From: Sipunculus nudus
Taxonomy: Eukaryota > Annelida > Sipuncula > Golfingiida > Sipunculidae
NCBI GenBank assembly: GCA_026874595.1
Contig: CM049313.1
Span: 61,736,659-61,800,658, forward strand
Length of the DNA stretch: 64,000 bases
Reading direction: 5' to 3'
Shown here: piece by piece, positions 31,378 to 45,110 of the stretch
Numbering within the stretch: position 1 is the first letter of the stretch
Layout: every line of letters begins with the position of its first letter
Translations under genes and position numbers: made by a program
Notes under the pieces: model-generated
Seen by the model: the letters and a program-made list of their open reading frames with translations, nothing else
The model's database searches: none
Told to the model about the DNA's origin: nothing

Positions 31378-34300
31378 GGCAGCCCCTGATGGCAAGTGCC
31401 TGTGACTAGTGTGAGCCATGTTTACCTGGCCGGTACGAGCTGACATGACCTTCATGTGCTTGACCTATAGCTATTGATTAAAGCTTGTAGTTAGCTGCTG
31501 ATGACTGGAGTGCACATTCTGACTTGTGTTCAAAAACATAACATAGCTGTCACAAACATACAGCAGTATTTGTTAAATTACAATTAACACATTTACTCAA
31601 GTGTTATATATATACATATCTTAACATGTAAATCATGTGTATTTTTGTACTACATGCAGCCGGTTGTGTTTACCTCATGCTTGTTTGGGGGATAAATCTA
31701 AAGTAAACTAAATTACTGTTGTTCACAATATTTTGCATAAATTAACATATATTATTTTACCTGTATCACCTTTATAGTTGTTCTCAACAATATAAACAAA
31801 TGTATTTTATTATGTTGTCCTTTTGGGACTTGTGAAACATTGCATCTTTATCAAGATATGCTAACCATAAATGTAATACACTTGTTCAGCACATATCTAA
31901 ATAATCATATATGTCTTTTTCATACTGTGTAGTTAAAGATTGTATTACAAGCCAAGCACTGCTAGCTTGACAGGTGAGGTGTTGTATTCACTAATGGTTG
32001 GTAAGCCATTGGGACCCTGATGGAGAAGGGTCACCTAAGTGCTGTATGCCATGTATACTGTATATTTTAATACCTGTGGGAGTTGTAGTGTGTTCAAATA
32101 CCAGGAGCAGTGCGTGTTTGTCGGCCTGCAGTAAACTTTGTCATCTGGATAATTGAGCAGGTCACAGGTCGGTGGGTATAGTCATTGTAAAGCCCAGCCT
32201 GTTAATGGAAGTTAAGCTTTTTGTCAGTGTCACTTAAATCCTTATATATCAGGATATTGCTATATATACTGGTATATGCTGGTCTCTTCATGTACATGCA
32301 TATGCGTGTATAAAATTAGTCACTTATTCAGTCAGATTAAATGTTTCATCAGCGGGGTACTATTACCTAAGGGTAACTAGAGGCTAAATGTTCATTTTAT
32401 TTAAATCCTTATATTTTTAATGAATGCAGTATATCTTCATGTATGACTTCTTGAATTTGGATGATTAAGTTAGTTTGTGGTTTGTTTTGGTTCAGGAGAA
32501 GTTTTGAAGATTCAGCTTGGTCAGATGTGTCAGAGGGTAACAAAGGTACATACACATTACGATTCAGCCTTCAGAGAGAAGATACTTTTGTAGTACTCAG
32601 CAAAATGAAGCTGATAAATCCAACCCTTTTTAAAATCTATTAAGTTGTCTTTGTTTGCTGGAGGGATTTTGGCAGATTTCTCAGTACTTTTGGTTTTATA
32701 GCTTTTGCTCTGAGTTGTTGAAGGATTCCACCTTTTAAATAAAAAATAGTAACTTTTAACATCATTTTGATAATTATTACTGTATAAATTGATCTCAGAG
32801 ACTTTTTGAATGAATAATTTGAATTTTAATGTTTTCTATCTGTATGATGTAATATCATAGGGAAATTCAATTTAATCTGTCCACTGGATCATAAAAAAAG
32901 TATATAAAATTGCATACATTTCATGGTATTCATTATTGGCATTTTCAGTTTTATTCACTGCAAAGGAAAATCATTTAAATGAAGAATATTGTTTTTACTA
33001 TTTATTGATACTTGATCAGGTTTGAAATAAGAATGATATTATTTAGCTATGCATGAATGAAGATGAATGTAAAATTTTATGAGAGACATATGGTAATTTA
33101 AAGTAAAAGAAATCAATAAATTATACATATAGTTCTCAAAACCTTATATGTGACCATGAAAAGTAGGTCAAGGTCATACTTCAGGAGCACCTCAAACCTG
33201 CTTTCTTTGCCTAACCACCATGATCAATACACAGCAAATATATGGAGGCATGCCAGTAGTAGCTAAACAGACTTGCAGTCAAAACTCTAGAACTGTCATA
33301 TACAGGGAAGGGGGGTAGAATAAACATCTGTCAGTTGTATATCAGCAGGCTCTGCTTTATGTGGATCTGTATGTAGTGGTATGGATCTTTATATAGTAGA
33401 GGTTTTTTAAAGATTTTCCATTGCTGAACCTGCCTTGGTTTATTTGATTTTATACTGTACAGATTGACCTGGATTTACGCCAGCTTCACTGTCACATAAA
33501 CTGGTCTGTATTGATCAGTTAAGTTCTCTGTAGTTATATATTAAGAAAAGCTTTTCCACTGAGGATTAATAGAGGGCAAGCTGTTTTGTGATTACAAAAC
33601 ACAAGTCGGACCTCTTTTTGGGCACAGAAAGACAGAAAGCTTAATACAATACATGTGTTCAGTGCAGAGTGATTAATAAAGAAACAAAATAATTAAAAAA
33701 TAATACCAAAATGTGGAAATCTTACAAATGTTTGAATGAGCTCCATATTATATAGGATTTGATTTTCCGATTCAAGTAGGTCAAAAAATATTTTATTCAC
33801 ATAGCATATTTGAATATGAGGGGATCATGTTAATGTGACATAAATTAAATTATATAAATTGGAGAATTTTTTGTAATAGGAAGAAGTTTAAAATACAAGA
33901 TTTGATGTCAGGTAATTATAACATGGAAAATTACAGTGAAAATATTTACAAGATACTGACAAAAAGTATCTTCATGTGTACATTATGTCTTTTAATCAGG
34001 AATGGTTCTTTTGAATCTGATAATCCTGGAGGTGTTATAATCATTCTTACTGTGCAGGTCTTCAAATTAATAAAAACCTAGTCCTGGGGCTTGCTAGTTA
34101 AACCTATATTCACTGGTCCAATTGTCTTGTTGGCCTGATGCTTAATGTATCAGAATATATACCTGTACTTAGAAGATGGTTGGTTGAATGTCATTGGTAA
34201 GTATTGTCAAGCATTGTCATTTTCCACTTGTTTTCCAGGAACCCATTCTTAAAAACAGAAACAAAGTTCATGCAGCTACCTTGCATGCACTGGAGCATGT

Positions 34301-37300
34301 CATTTTATCTTTTTCTTAGAACTCAAACCTGTAGAGTTGAATACCTGTGGTCTTTGTTCATTATACTTCCTTGTTGGTTACTTTGAACAGTTTTGCATTT
34401 ATATGGGTCATATTCAGTCATAATAATGGAAATATACTCAGATCTTGCAAGTTAAGCTGTGTTGGTAAACAGGATACTAAATTCGCTGATAAATTGCATC
34501 AGTTTATGGATAGGGAAGAGTTGACATTGTATGTATTCAGTCATGGATTATTGTGTCAAAATTCATATCTTTGGTATGGTGATAATATTTAATTGTATGT
34601 TAGCCTTACAAAGCAGAGAGTGCCATCTGTAAGTCATTACTATTTGTTACCTTTATAGGAATATGGATACATTTCCAGGTTTACTGAAGGGGTATCACAT
34701 ATAGTGCAGTTAGTTCCTAACATGATGTAGTATATCTCAGTCAATGCCTTTTGAATGAAAATCAAGATATCTGGCTTTAGAAAGTTCCTGGCTTAAAAAT
34801 TTGATCATTGTTATCAACAAGCCTTGTTAGAATCTGCATTGCACATGTGTACAACCTGTGAAACATTATGAGATGATAATGACAGGGTTAACAGAATCCA
34901 GAATATGATCTTGCACTATAATCAGAATGATATGAAAAAAGTTTGGGCTGAAATCTTTACCCTGATTCAAAGAACTTGCGTTAATGACACCAAAAACCAT
35001 TTGTAGCTATTTGAAGACGAGAACCAAACAACAGATGCCTTGTGAATGTATTAAATCTCAATGAACATGTTTCAATGGTCCAGCTTGAAACTCTAAGATG
35101 TTTACATCAAGCATTAAGCAATGATTCACAGTACTCATAAACAAAACATGAATGTTTCATAATCCCAAATTTCAACCCTATTAGGCTTGATCAAGAAACC
35201 ATTATATCTGCCATATTCATGCGCCACTAAGGAGCACTTTGATCCTCCATAAATCAATATTAAAAGTTTTTCAAGATAATGAAGAAAGATTCGCCAGCTT
35301 TGTGTGTTTCTTGTTAAATCAACTGAAAGCTTTCCTAACAGTTCTTCAGCTATTGATAGAAAACCCGAGATAGGTTTATATTCTAATTACTTTAAATTGT
35401 TAAAAAATCTAGGCTCTCATCAACTATGTATCATACAGTCTACCCTTAAATTGCCATTAAAAAGACCATTTACAATGCCATCAGTGGCCACAAATAGGTT
35501 TTACTGTATTGATCTACCACATCCATTAGATCTTCAATCAAACATCTGTTTTAGCTGTGACCTTAAATGCATTGCGCTTCATCTTCTAATTTTATGGAAC
35601 CACCTACAGTAGGTGCATGGCATAATGTTTGAGTAAGGATGATCTTTATAGAGATTAGTGGTTGTAATTGGTTATTAAGTCATGTTTGGTGGTTGAAGGG
35701 AAATAAAGAGCCAGTGATCAATTAATAATCATGTATTTTATACCCCTTTCATACTTCTGTAAAAAATCCCACTATAAATCAGTATTCATTGAAGACTATA
35801 GATAAAACGTGTCATAGTAGTAATCATTTACACATTGACATCTGGAGGTGTCTGGAGTGATCCAGCTTGTATAGTAACACAGTCAGGCAGATGGCACTAC
35901 TAATAATAACAGACCACAGGACACACTGAATGGTCAAGGTAAGGGGGCAGTTGTTGACACTTGTCTAATGACAGAAATTCAATTTCTGGATAACAGATGT
36001 CTTTGCATGAGCATTTATAATCAATACAAAGATCCAAATGATTTAATAAATTATGAAAGAAAATGACCGATCATGGATGTAATTGATAAATCGGCACACC
36101 AGTAATAATGATGTATATACTATAATTCATTAAGGTTTATGTTATTAAAGTCTTTTTACATAACCATGCATTTATACCATGCAAAAAGTCAGTTATCAGA
36201 TATTTTGATTTCAAGTTTGCTTTAATGAGAAATTAATATAGGTTTGTAAATGCAAATTGACCATCAAATTTACCAGATGTTTGTCTTGACATTTGAATGA
36301 TTAAAATTCTGACTAAAAATAATTCAGGATTCTGTTTTGAAATAAACTTTCAAATTTGACATTGTTTAACATGGCATTAATATACTTTAACTCAAAAGGC
36401 AAGGTTGAAGAGATTTTCATTTAATCATGAAGATTAAATTCTACTACTGGTATGTAAATCGATAACTGAGAAATTTTACAACCGCCATAACGTGTGGATG
36501 GATTAATCCTACAATACATCATGTGTTATCATTTATCATTAGTTATCATCATCGTTATTCATCATCAGCAAGTAAATAAGATAATAAGAGACTACACCTT
36601 ACCTTTTAAAAGAAAGTATGTCTCACTTGTAAATTTCTTCATTCCTTCATTATGATAAATTATTTAAATCACAAAGTAACACACGTACCTGTCATCAGTT
36701 CAGTGGTAGTGTCTTATTTAAGATGATTTATCCCAAGTTATGGTACCAGATTTGTCAGAGACTGTGGAGGCTGGGTTAGTAGCCAGATATTTTGCTGTTT
36801 TTATTTCTCGGATTTTTTTTGCCATTCACTGGCAGCAGTGTCAGGTTTATAATTTATTTATACAGAGTAGTAAGCTGTGCCTGGTGTGACTGTCAAGCAA
36901 GGCTTAATGTGTCTGCTGCCAGCCCTCAGGGAAAGGATTTATAAACTCTGGAATGTACAGCAGTTGAGAAAAAGACACAGCAAGTCATGGAGCTTATAGG
37001 TCACTCTGTTAACATGATATGTTAATTAACTAATTGTTGTAACAATGTGTTGTGACATATAGTGACAGTGTAGGTTTCTGTTGTGCGTATGAATGCTCTA
37101 CTGTTGCAGTACTGTTGATGCTGTGGTAGCAATCTGTGGTCGGGCTGTGTGACCTGGGAGGTATCTGTACAGTTATTTTGCTGCACCATTGTTGCCACCA
37201 TTTTCATAATTTTCTTTCCCAGTGTTTTTTCTAATGAAGGATACAATATGGATGGTAGTTGTTGTATTTGTCAACAACATTTTGTGCACACTGTTTCGGG

Positions 37301-37685
37301 TTCCATTTAACTTTGAAAAAATATATCCTGTTATGTAAGGATATTGAAAATGTTTCATGCTGTTTAATATTTGTTGCTATGGTGATAGAGGGATGAATAC
37401 ATTACCTTGAACATATGTCATGACTACTCTCAATGGTCACTTTATTGCCTCGCTGACCACATTGCGGCCAAGCTTAATTTATTCATTGATCTAATTATTG
37501 CCTTAGTTATCGGCAGAATATTGCCTTTATTGCTGCACCGGCAATTAGACACAAGCATGACTATCTCTTTATCTTTCTATTGTAATGTATTTATTTCCAA
37601 ACATTATCTCTCTCTCTTTATCATCTTGATAGTGTCATCACAGATGAATTTTATCACTGAATGATGTGTTAAGTCAGATTCTCCT
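31378..37685. other. 6.3 kb without recognised features
   Basis: AT-rich unique sequence. I examined the open frames at 32461-32643, 34204-34592, 35304-35612 and 37022-37664; all have random-looking composition. A segment at 32500-32541 is preceded by a T-rich tract and TTCAG and followed by GGTAAC, so a 41-base mini-exon is conceivable but unsupported. The patch at 36760-36980 is GC-richer without an open frame. Confidence 0.55.
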
Positions 37686-38996
37686 GATAGGAGAGACTTT
37701 TCATTTATTGATCATAGATCTCTACCTATCATAGATCAGGTCATCACAGTCCCTGGTTCCTGGATATTTTGATAAGAGCTCCTGTGATCACAGTCCCTGG
37801 TTCTTGGATCTTTTGATCAGAGCTTCTGTGATAACAATCCTCAGATCTTGGATCTCTTTATCATAGATCAGTGATCACAGTCCCAGGATCTTGGATCTCT
37901 TTATAATAGATCAGGTGATTACAGTCCCTGGATCATGGATCTCTTTATCATAGATCAGGTGATTACAGTCCCAGGATCATGGATCTCTTTATAATAGATC
38001 AGGTGATTACAGTCCCTGGATCATTGGATCTCTTTATAATAGATCAGGTGATTACAGTCCCTGGATCATGGATCTCTTGATCATAGATCAGGTGATTACA
38101 GTCCCTGGATCATGGATCTCTTGATCATAGATCAGGTGATTACAGTCCCAGGATCATGGATCTCTTTATAATAGATCAGGTGATTACAGTCCCTGGATCA
38201 TGGATCTCTTTATAATAGATCAGGTGATTACAGTCCCAGGATCTTGGATCTCTTGATCATAGATCAGGTGATTACAGTTTCTGGATCATGGATCTCTTTA
38301 TAATAGATCAGGTGATTACAGTCCCTGGATCATGGATCTCTTGATCATAGATCAGGTGATTACAGTCCCTAGATCATGGATCTCTTGATCATAGATCAGG
38401 TGATTACAGTCGCTGGATCATGGATCTCTTGATCATAGATCAGGTGATTACAGTCCCTGGATCATGGATCTCTTGATCATAGATCAGGTGATTACAGTCC
38501 CTGGATCATGGATCTCTTGATCATAGATCAGGTGATTACAGTCCCTTGATCATGGATCTCTTGATCATAGATCAGGTGATTACAGTCCCAGGATCATGGA
38601 TCTCTTTATAATAGATCAGGTGATTACAGTCCCAGGATCTTGGATCTCTTGATCATAGATCAGGTGATTACAGTCCCTAGATCATGGATCTCTTTATAAT
38701 AGATCAGGTGATTACAGTCCCTGGATCATGGATCTCTTTATAATAGATCAGGTGATTACAGTCCCTGGATCATGGATCTTTTCTTAATAGATCAGGTGAT
38801 TACAGTCCCTGGATCTTGGATCTTCTTGGTCATAAATCTTTTGATCACATGTCCTTGGATCATTGGTCTCTTTATCATAAATCACTTGATCACATGTCCC
38901 TGGATCATAGATCTCTTGATCATAAATCTCTTGATCACATATAAATTTGATCATGGGTCTCTTGATCATGTATCTTTTGGCAGTTGATCTAGGTTC
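37686..38996 (+). repeat. 44-bp GATC-rich minisatellite
   Basis: About 27 copies of a 44-bp unit, for example TGATTACAGTCCCTGGATCA, TGGATCTC, then either TTGATCATAGATCAGG or TTTATAATAGATCAGG. The two end types are interspersed. Each unit carries several GATC palindromes (GGATC, AGATC, TGATCA). Copies at both edges (37690-37900 and 38820-38996) are more diverged than the centre, as expected of an array homogenised by unequal exchange. The weak frames on both strands are by-products. Confidence 0.95.
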
Positions 38997-40194
38997 TTTC
39001 AAATATGGATATCTTAGTCATGGATCTAATATCCTAGATATCTTAATAATTAGTTTATTGTATTGTAAGAGGTTTTATAATATATACAATAACTGCTCCC
39101 ATTCGTTACAGTTGGCATCACTTTTCAAAAACTGATTGATTCAGTATAAAATCAAACATGATTAAAAAGACAAGTACAGTTGACTGACAGCTAATAATGA
39201 GTCAGCCCTGTATTTAGAACCTAGCAAGATATCAGCAAGATAAGCAGTTTACAGTCTGAAAATTAATGAGTATGGTTTACTGCTTGTCATTTCTCAGATT
39301 CAAGTCAAAGTTTTGCAAAACTGGCATATATATACTAATATGGTAAGTCACACCACACAAATCAGGCCAGGTTGTATACATGCTATCATTCATATATGGT
39401 AAGGACTCCTGTACCAAACATGCTGAGGGTATTAACTGTGCACATGTACGTCCATCCTCTGTAATCTTATCAGAGTTGACAAATATTGCAAATACTAATA
39501 CAAAGATAAGACTGAGCTCTTTGTATCAAGTGGTACCAGGGAATTATAATTATTAATGGTACTGTTATACACAACCTATGTAATGTTATGATTATGACCA
39601 CACCAGAAGCCTCATTTACAATACAAACATTTTATATAGCAGTTTTTTTTTTCTCACATTTATAACCCTGAATTTGAAGTTTATTACAGTTTGATGTTTA
39701 TTCCAGTATACATCAGGCTTGCTTCCATGGGTCAGAATAAATTTTCAGGAATAAATCAAACTAAAGCATTGCTTAATTGTGTGTAATTACAGACTGTGAT
39801 TAATTTATTCTGGGTAATGATATATTTATGCTTAAGGTTATTAAAAATGGAGGATTTTCTCAAATTTCAGCTTCAGTTTTGCAAAGAAAATATAAAAAAA
39901 AGTATTACTTTATTGCCAGCTGCTGACAATGTTTTTCCTGCCTTCCCTCTGACTTTAAAAATAAGCTATAATGACTTTAAACGTTACTTAATGTATCTTT
40001 ATAAGATAAAACTTACAGCTATATGTAGCAATAAAGCAGACAGTTTTATTGTATCACAATTTTATATAAATTTTTAAAAGTGACATTAATGGTCATCCAT
40101 TTTTGTTCTCTTGCTTTAATTCCTTCCTCTATTCACTTTTTCATTTCTTTATCTTATTTTCTCTCACTCCTATTCTCTCTCACCCTTACACATC
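38997..40194. other. Non-coding stretch without recognised features
   Basis: AT-rich. The 93-codon plus-strand frame at 39796-40077 is K/L/F-rich, typical of translated AT-rich DNA. Confidence 0.6.
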
Positions 40195-40298
40195 ATAATA
40201 CTATTACTCACACTCTCTCTCATGTACTCACTCATTTTCACTCATTCCTTCTCAATCACTCACTCATTCACTCACTCATTGACTTTCTCTCTATCTCC

Positions 40299-40358
<60 letters not shown>

Positions 40359-40398
40359 TACTTGCTTTCATTTTCTTTCACTTTCACCCCCCCCCCCC
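40195..40398 (+). repeat. Pyrimidine-rich simple-sequence tract
   Basis: CTCACTCATTCACTCACTCA-type tetranucleotides, then a (CT)n run at about 40306-40360 with one interruption, and a run of C near 40387-40398. Serine/leucine-only frames through it are by-products. The long one-strand pyrimidine run could adopt triplex (H-DNA) structure. Confidence 0.92.
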
Positions 40399-41739
40399 TT
40401 AGAATTTGTGTTCACATTTAACAGTGTACCGGTTTATTATGTCCATTGCTAGACCAGGTCAACTTGAGTTGTCAGTCTTATCATGATTTTGGGTCAGGGG
40501 TTAAAGGTCAAGGACTATCAGGCAACCACAGCTCGTAATAATAACTTACCTCTCTTTATTCAAAGGAAACTGCTTAAACTCCAAATTTCACTAAGGGTCT
40601 CTAATGTACACATATTATCCCAGGACCAGTGGAGGTAGCCTTCACTGGCAGAACCCTACAGAATCGGCCAGCATGATCATGAAGAAGTGAGAGCAGTCCG
40701 CAGTCTGATGTTAGTACATGTTAGTTGTTTTACTATGTTGATAAAATATATGTCAGAAGTAGTTTTATTTGACATAAACAGGAAATCTGCAAAAAATCAG
40801 AGTTGTTATTTGTTTATTTATTATAAAAGACACATACACCATAATTATGAAACCGATGGAAGTGGATCTGAGTGTAAAGGAGTGACCTCTGGTGGTGAAA
40901 AGCAGGACAGCTTAATTATACAATTCATGATCATGTATTTCTCTGTTACCAGGGAAATACCAGGCTTATCTAATACTGATACAATGACCCATTGGTAGCA
41001 CAAACAGTGCATGCCCGGTCTTTTGTGTCTCATAATTACTAAACATTAGGTAAACATTCAAGAGGTATGAAATTACAAGGAGGAAGGAAGCAATAAAACA
41101 CAGTGCAGTGATGTGGAGACCTAGTGACTGCAGGGCATAACCAGACAAACTAGTGCATTGCTCTAATTATCATTATATTCATGCAGTATGTCATTGTGAT
41201 TAATTAACCATTACTATTATATAAAAGGTGATAGCATAATAAACATGTTAATATAATACCAGTCATGATCAGCAGGGGAAAAAATAAAAATATAACCATA
41301 TGCAGTAGATATAAGAAACACAAATATAACAATAATTAATGAGTTGATATAACCCTGTGACCTCATGGCAGTGCAGTGTATGATTTATTAAAGTTATACT
41401 TGAGCAGTTTTGGATTATTAATTTAACTGTTCATGCAGGAAATAGTTTGATAGTACCAGTACATTGTAAAACTCATTAGCCACACTGTTTTTTGTGCAGC
41501 TGGCAGCATGCCCAGGACCGCATTTCTATACAACTGTTGTACTTATGTATGGCAGTGCAAACTTGGTTATAATGTGCAGAAGTTAAGGGTAACAAACATT
41601 GAACACCATTACTAAATAATGAATGTTAACAAATGTGGGGGTGACTGTACGAGAAAGGTTCATTGCCACATCCTTTTTTAGAATATCACAACCTTTTTTT
41701 ATGGTGGTAACTCCCTCCATGTGTTTAAATGCCAGCTCA
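40399..41739. other. Non-coding stretch without recognised features
   Basis: The open frame at 40687-40998 (103 codons) is random in composition. No repeats recognised. Confidence 0.6.
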
Positions 41740-42056
41740 ACTCAGTTTTAGAGCTAGGGCGGAAGCACACACTTCCTTAAATTTTACATATTAACCAGAC
41801 CAGATACCACACCTGTGGGCCCTGGACCTGTAATATTGTCCCCTTTGCTGCCCAGGACATACTGCTGAGGGACCCCAAAAAAGAACACTCAGTGTGTTTA
41901 CTCACAGATATGGCTGTGGGGCATGACCTTCCCATTAAGCCTGTAGGTGGGGGCCAACTCTGAAAAATCTCCCCACACCTAGGCTGATATGTCAAATCTG
42001 TGGATCTCCTGGCTTAGAGTCCTGTGCCCTGCCCTTAAACCACAGAAGCTGGTGTG
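41740..42056 (-). mobile_element. tRNA-derived SINE, copy 4 (inverted, diverged)
   Basis: The reverse complement of the family: GCTTCTGTGGTTTAAGGGCA, ACAGGACTCTAAGCCAGGAG, GGCCCCCACCTACAGGCTTA, TGGGAAGGTCATGCCCCACA, CAGTATGTCCTGGGCAGCA. It is the most diverged copy, with the B-box lost and the 3' part hard to follow beyond about 41740. Confidence 0.75.
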
Positions 42057-42958
42057 ACAGCCTTGTGTTCTCACTGACCTGACAGTTGATTACTGGTTTT
42101 TGTTTATTCTTGCTTAGTGTAGAAATGTCAACACAGTTACCGAGCCTTTAGGGAACTCATTTTTTGGGACAGGGTACCCATGATAATAACATACAGCTGG
42201 TAGATAATATATTGATTATCTCTGCCAAGTCTGCTGTACATTTCATTGGGGAACAACTGTCTTAGGAATGCTGACATTTATACAGAACATAAATCTAGGG
42301 GTAAATATCACTGTATCACTGTAGTCGTCAATTTCCATTGTCAAGAAAACTGACAGAGGTTAATTTTTTTATTTGTATGTTTTAGTTTTGTTTTACATTT
42401 AAGATATTTTAGTGGTTATTTATTGGGGTTTTTTTGTTTTTGTTTTTTTTTTACATGGAAGTGTTCATTACATTTTAAAGTGGACCTACATACGGAATGT
42501 CTGTGTGTACATCCATCTCCCAATAAAGCACCATCACAGTTGCTGACATCTGGTGGGATAATTTGATACTATTAGGCTATATCATTGGTTTATAATCGTC
42601 AAACATTTTGAACTTGAGTGCAGCTACCATCTTAAAAATAAAAACCAAACTTGGCAGACCATTGGCTGTCTTAGTGTTACTGCAATAAATGTTAACTTTG
42701 TATGTATATATAAAATCATATGTTTACTGAGATTACTGTTGGAGTGCTTTATCAGTGATAAGTTGTCCTAGTGTGTGTTATTAATCAGGGTAAGATTACC
42801 ATTAATAACATGTTTAGATTGAGTAATATATTGTACATTAGACTTACATCTCCTAAAAAGCCGAGGTTTGGGGCTTGACTTGGCCTGCAAAATGTTGGCT
42901 GGCTTAAACTGACCTGAAAGCCTGTCCATTTGACATTGTTACAAAGTACCTGTTTTAT
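42057..42958. other. Non-coding stretch without recognised features
   Basis: AT-rich; poly(T) tracts near 42430-42450. No coding block. Confidence 0.6.
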
Positions 42959-43350
42959 ACCGGCTTCTTTGGCTCAGGGGTAGAGCGCAGGACTCAAAGC
43001 TGGGAGATTGTGAGTTCGAACCTCAGCCGAGGCGGTGAGGTTTTTTCATGGTCGGCCCCCACCCAGGGTGAGCACTCTGCAGGCTTAATGGGAAGGTCGT
43101 GCCCAACGACCATGTTTCACTCACAAACGAGTGCGCCTTTTGGGGGTCCTCGGTAGTATGATTACCAACCCAGGGCCCGCAGGTGCAGTAGTCACAGGGC
43201 CTGGTTAACGCCAGAATATCAAATGAGAGAACGCTTGTGATACTGCCCTGTCACATAGTCGGAAACCGGAATGGAAATCTGCAGAAGTACATATAATTAA
43301 ATAAGCTAGCATTAAAAAAATGGAGGGGGTTACCTCAAACAAAAAAATTA
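42959..43350 (+). mobile_element. tRNA-derived SINE, copy 2 (best preserved head)
   Basis: The head has a good A-box (TGGCTCAGGGGTAGAGCG) and B-box (GAGTTCGAACCTC), spaced as in a tRNA gene, so RNA polymerase III transcription is plausible. The body contains CGGCCCCCACCCAGGGTGAG, TGGGAAGGTCGTGCCCAACG, CCAGGGCCCGCAGGTGCAGT and CTGTCACATAGTCGGAAACC. The 3' end is TTAAAAAAATGGAGGGGGTT, ACCTCAAACAAAAAAA. It is not a functional tRNA gene: no clean acceptor-stem pairing was seen. Confidence 0.9.
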
Positions 43351-43435
43351 TCAAGAATTTTTGATTTTCCAGTGTACCCTTTTTTACTAGTGTCAGAAGT
43401 TACTTAATAACTAGATAAAAAATATGTGTTCATGT

Positions 43436-43578
43436 ACAGTGAAACCTGAGTTATGAGACCACCCTTGGGACTTACTAAAATTGGTCTTAATTCACACATG
43501 GTCTTAACAGACAGGTAAGTTAACTTAAAAGACAGGTGGTCTAATAAAACTGGTGGTCTTTCAGAGAGGTTCCACTGT
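43436..43578 (+). repeat. Imperfect palindromic ACAGTGAAACCT repeat
   Basis: Begins TACAGTGAAACCTGAG and ends AGAGGTTCCACTGTG, an inverted pair. The interior has repeats of AGACAGGTGGTCTAATAAA-type sequence. It is related to 55735-55915 and behaves like a short MITE-like family with internally repetitive GGTGGTCTT. Confidence 0.75.
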
Positions 43579-44613
43579 GTGTTGTGTAGATTCTGGGTGT
43601 TTGTCTGCTTTGTTGGTTTAGTGAAAGATCTGAAGCTGACCGATCTTTAAAAAAATGTGAAGGTTTTACAGTTTTGAAATATCCTGTGTATGCAATGTGC
43701 GCCCATTTCATTATGCTTTTAATCACATATACACCTTTGCAAAGACAGTTATTTATTTCCTCAAGTGGTATTACCTAATTGTCTTTTGTTATGGAGAGGT
43801 AACTTTAAATATTGGTAATCAGACTAAAACATAAAAGGCATAAATAGGTGCAAAGGATTCCGCCTAGATATCTCAGTACTAAAGACTATAGATACAGATA
43901 TTTTCTGATTTATACCTATTTACTACACTGAAGTGACAGATATATTGTTTTTTTCTGAATTGGAAAGCCATTAAACATTCATGTGGAAAGTGTGTGAGAG
44001 GAAATTCCAGGATTGACACACAATATCAGTGAACTTGGTAAATGTGAATCAGGGATATTGATTATTAATCCTCACTATGATAATTATTTCAGAAAAAGGC
44101 CGTGGAACTTTCTGATGGATTGCACTGCTTCTCTCTGTGGTAGTGATGTTCATGACCTTGACATACAAGTGACCTCTCAACCTCCAACCCCAACACCCCT
44201 ACACCTTGGGATCTTGGACCCAACCATGTAACAACCATGATCTCCTTATTTAGTTTACACCTTTGGTTTTGGGGGTGTCAGATGTGCATATATAACATTT
44301 ATACTTTGATCCTTTCTTGTAAATACAGTCATCTGTTGGGAGGAGAGATGTTTTGTGTATAATAGGGTTTGTATAATAATACAAATTTGTGTATAATAGG
44401 GTTTGTTTTATTCTGCTCTAAGTGTACAGGCCATGATTTCTGTATATAACCAAGTAAGGTAAAAAGTGTTTCTTGTGGAGTAAATATTTAACATTGTCCT
44501 CAGCTTTCATAGATCACAAGTCAATTTGCTCTCCTGCTGTCGTCTTATCCAGTGCTTTTGAGAAATATCATAGAAAAACCTGTCATTTGGTAAACTTGGC
44601 TGTTCATATCTAG
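43579..44613. other. Non-coding stretch with a minor duplication
   Basis: GTGTATAATAGGGTTTGT occurs twice near 44355 and 44391. Otherwise AT-rich and stop-rich. Confidence 0.6.
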
Positions 44614-44690
44614 GACAGCTTGTACTGCAGCTATGAGGATCATTAACATTAGACAGCTTGTACCGCAGCTCTGAGGATCATTAACATTCA
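44614..44690 (+). repeat. 38-bp tandem duplication
   Basis: GACAGCTTGTACTGCAGCTA and GACAGCTTGTACCGCAGCTC begin 38 bp apart (44614, 44652), each followed by TGAGGATCATTAACATT. Confidence 0.9.
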
Positions 44691-44766
44691 GTATACAGTT
44701 CAGTTTTCATGATCAGCAGGTGACTGTATCACTGTTGGGAATCTCCTTCATCGGGTATTTTAGATG

Positions 44767-45110
44767 CTATTATCCCCTTGCAATGAAGTTGCAGGAGAGG
44801 ATATAGTCACACCTCCTTTCATGTGTCCTCCCTCTTTCCGTCCGTCATTCCGATTATTCGGGAATTTTCTCTGTGGGTCAATTTTAAACCATACCCTTTT
44901 GCCTAAACCTTTCATCTTTCACATACGGCTCACCCACACATTAATGAAGAACTCTATTGATTTTGATGTCATGGGGTCAAAGGTTAAAGCCATGTCCCAG
45001 AGTAATAGACAGACAGAAATACTTGTGTAATACCCCCCATATGAATATGCTTCGGTGCCAGGGGATGCTCTGCTTTGCGATGCCCTTGTGGTGAATCAGT
45101 TTCCACACAT
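44767..45110 (+). mobile_element. Fragment of a fourth hairpin-headed element
   Basis: The head has an imperfect hairpin around TGCAA-TGAAG-TTGCA, flanked by TATCC and GGATA, then a CTTTCCGTCCGTCATTCCG tract within about 60 bp. The body is short with no tandem core, and the end near CTTTGCGATGCCCTTGT is uncertain. The layout matches the heads of the longer elements in the window, so this is probably a degenerate or core-less copy of a separate family. Confidence 0.55.

Noticed and set aside
32500..32541. 41-base mini-exon after a T-rich tract and TTCAG
   Set aside because: Acceptor-like and donor-like dinucleotides are present, but the block is too short and no neighbouring exon supports it.
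35304..35612. 102-codon plus-strand open frame
   Set aside because: Composition (S, L, N, I, K) typical of AT-rich non-coding sequence; no motif and no splice context.
37686..38996. CRISPR-like array
   Set aside because: Units are contiguous 44-bp near-identical repeats without unique spacers, in a eukaryotic context.
40080..40452. Serine/leucine-rich open frames
   Set aside because: Produced by the (CT)n and CTCA microsatellites.
42961..43033. tRNA gene
   Set aside because: A- and B-boxes are present, but the acceptor and anticodon stems do not pair cleanly and the sequence is the head of a multi-copy SINE.
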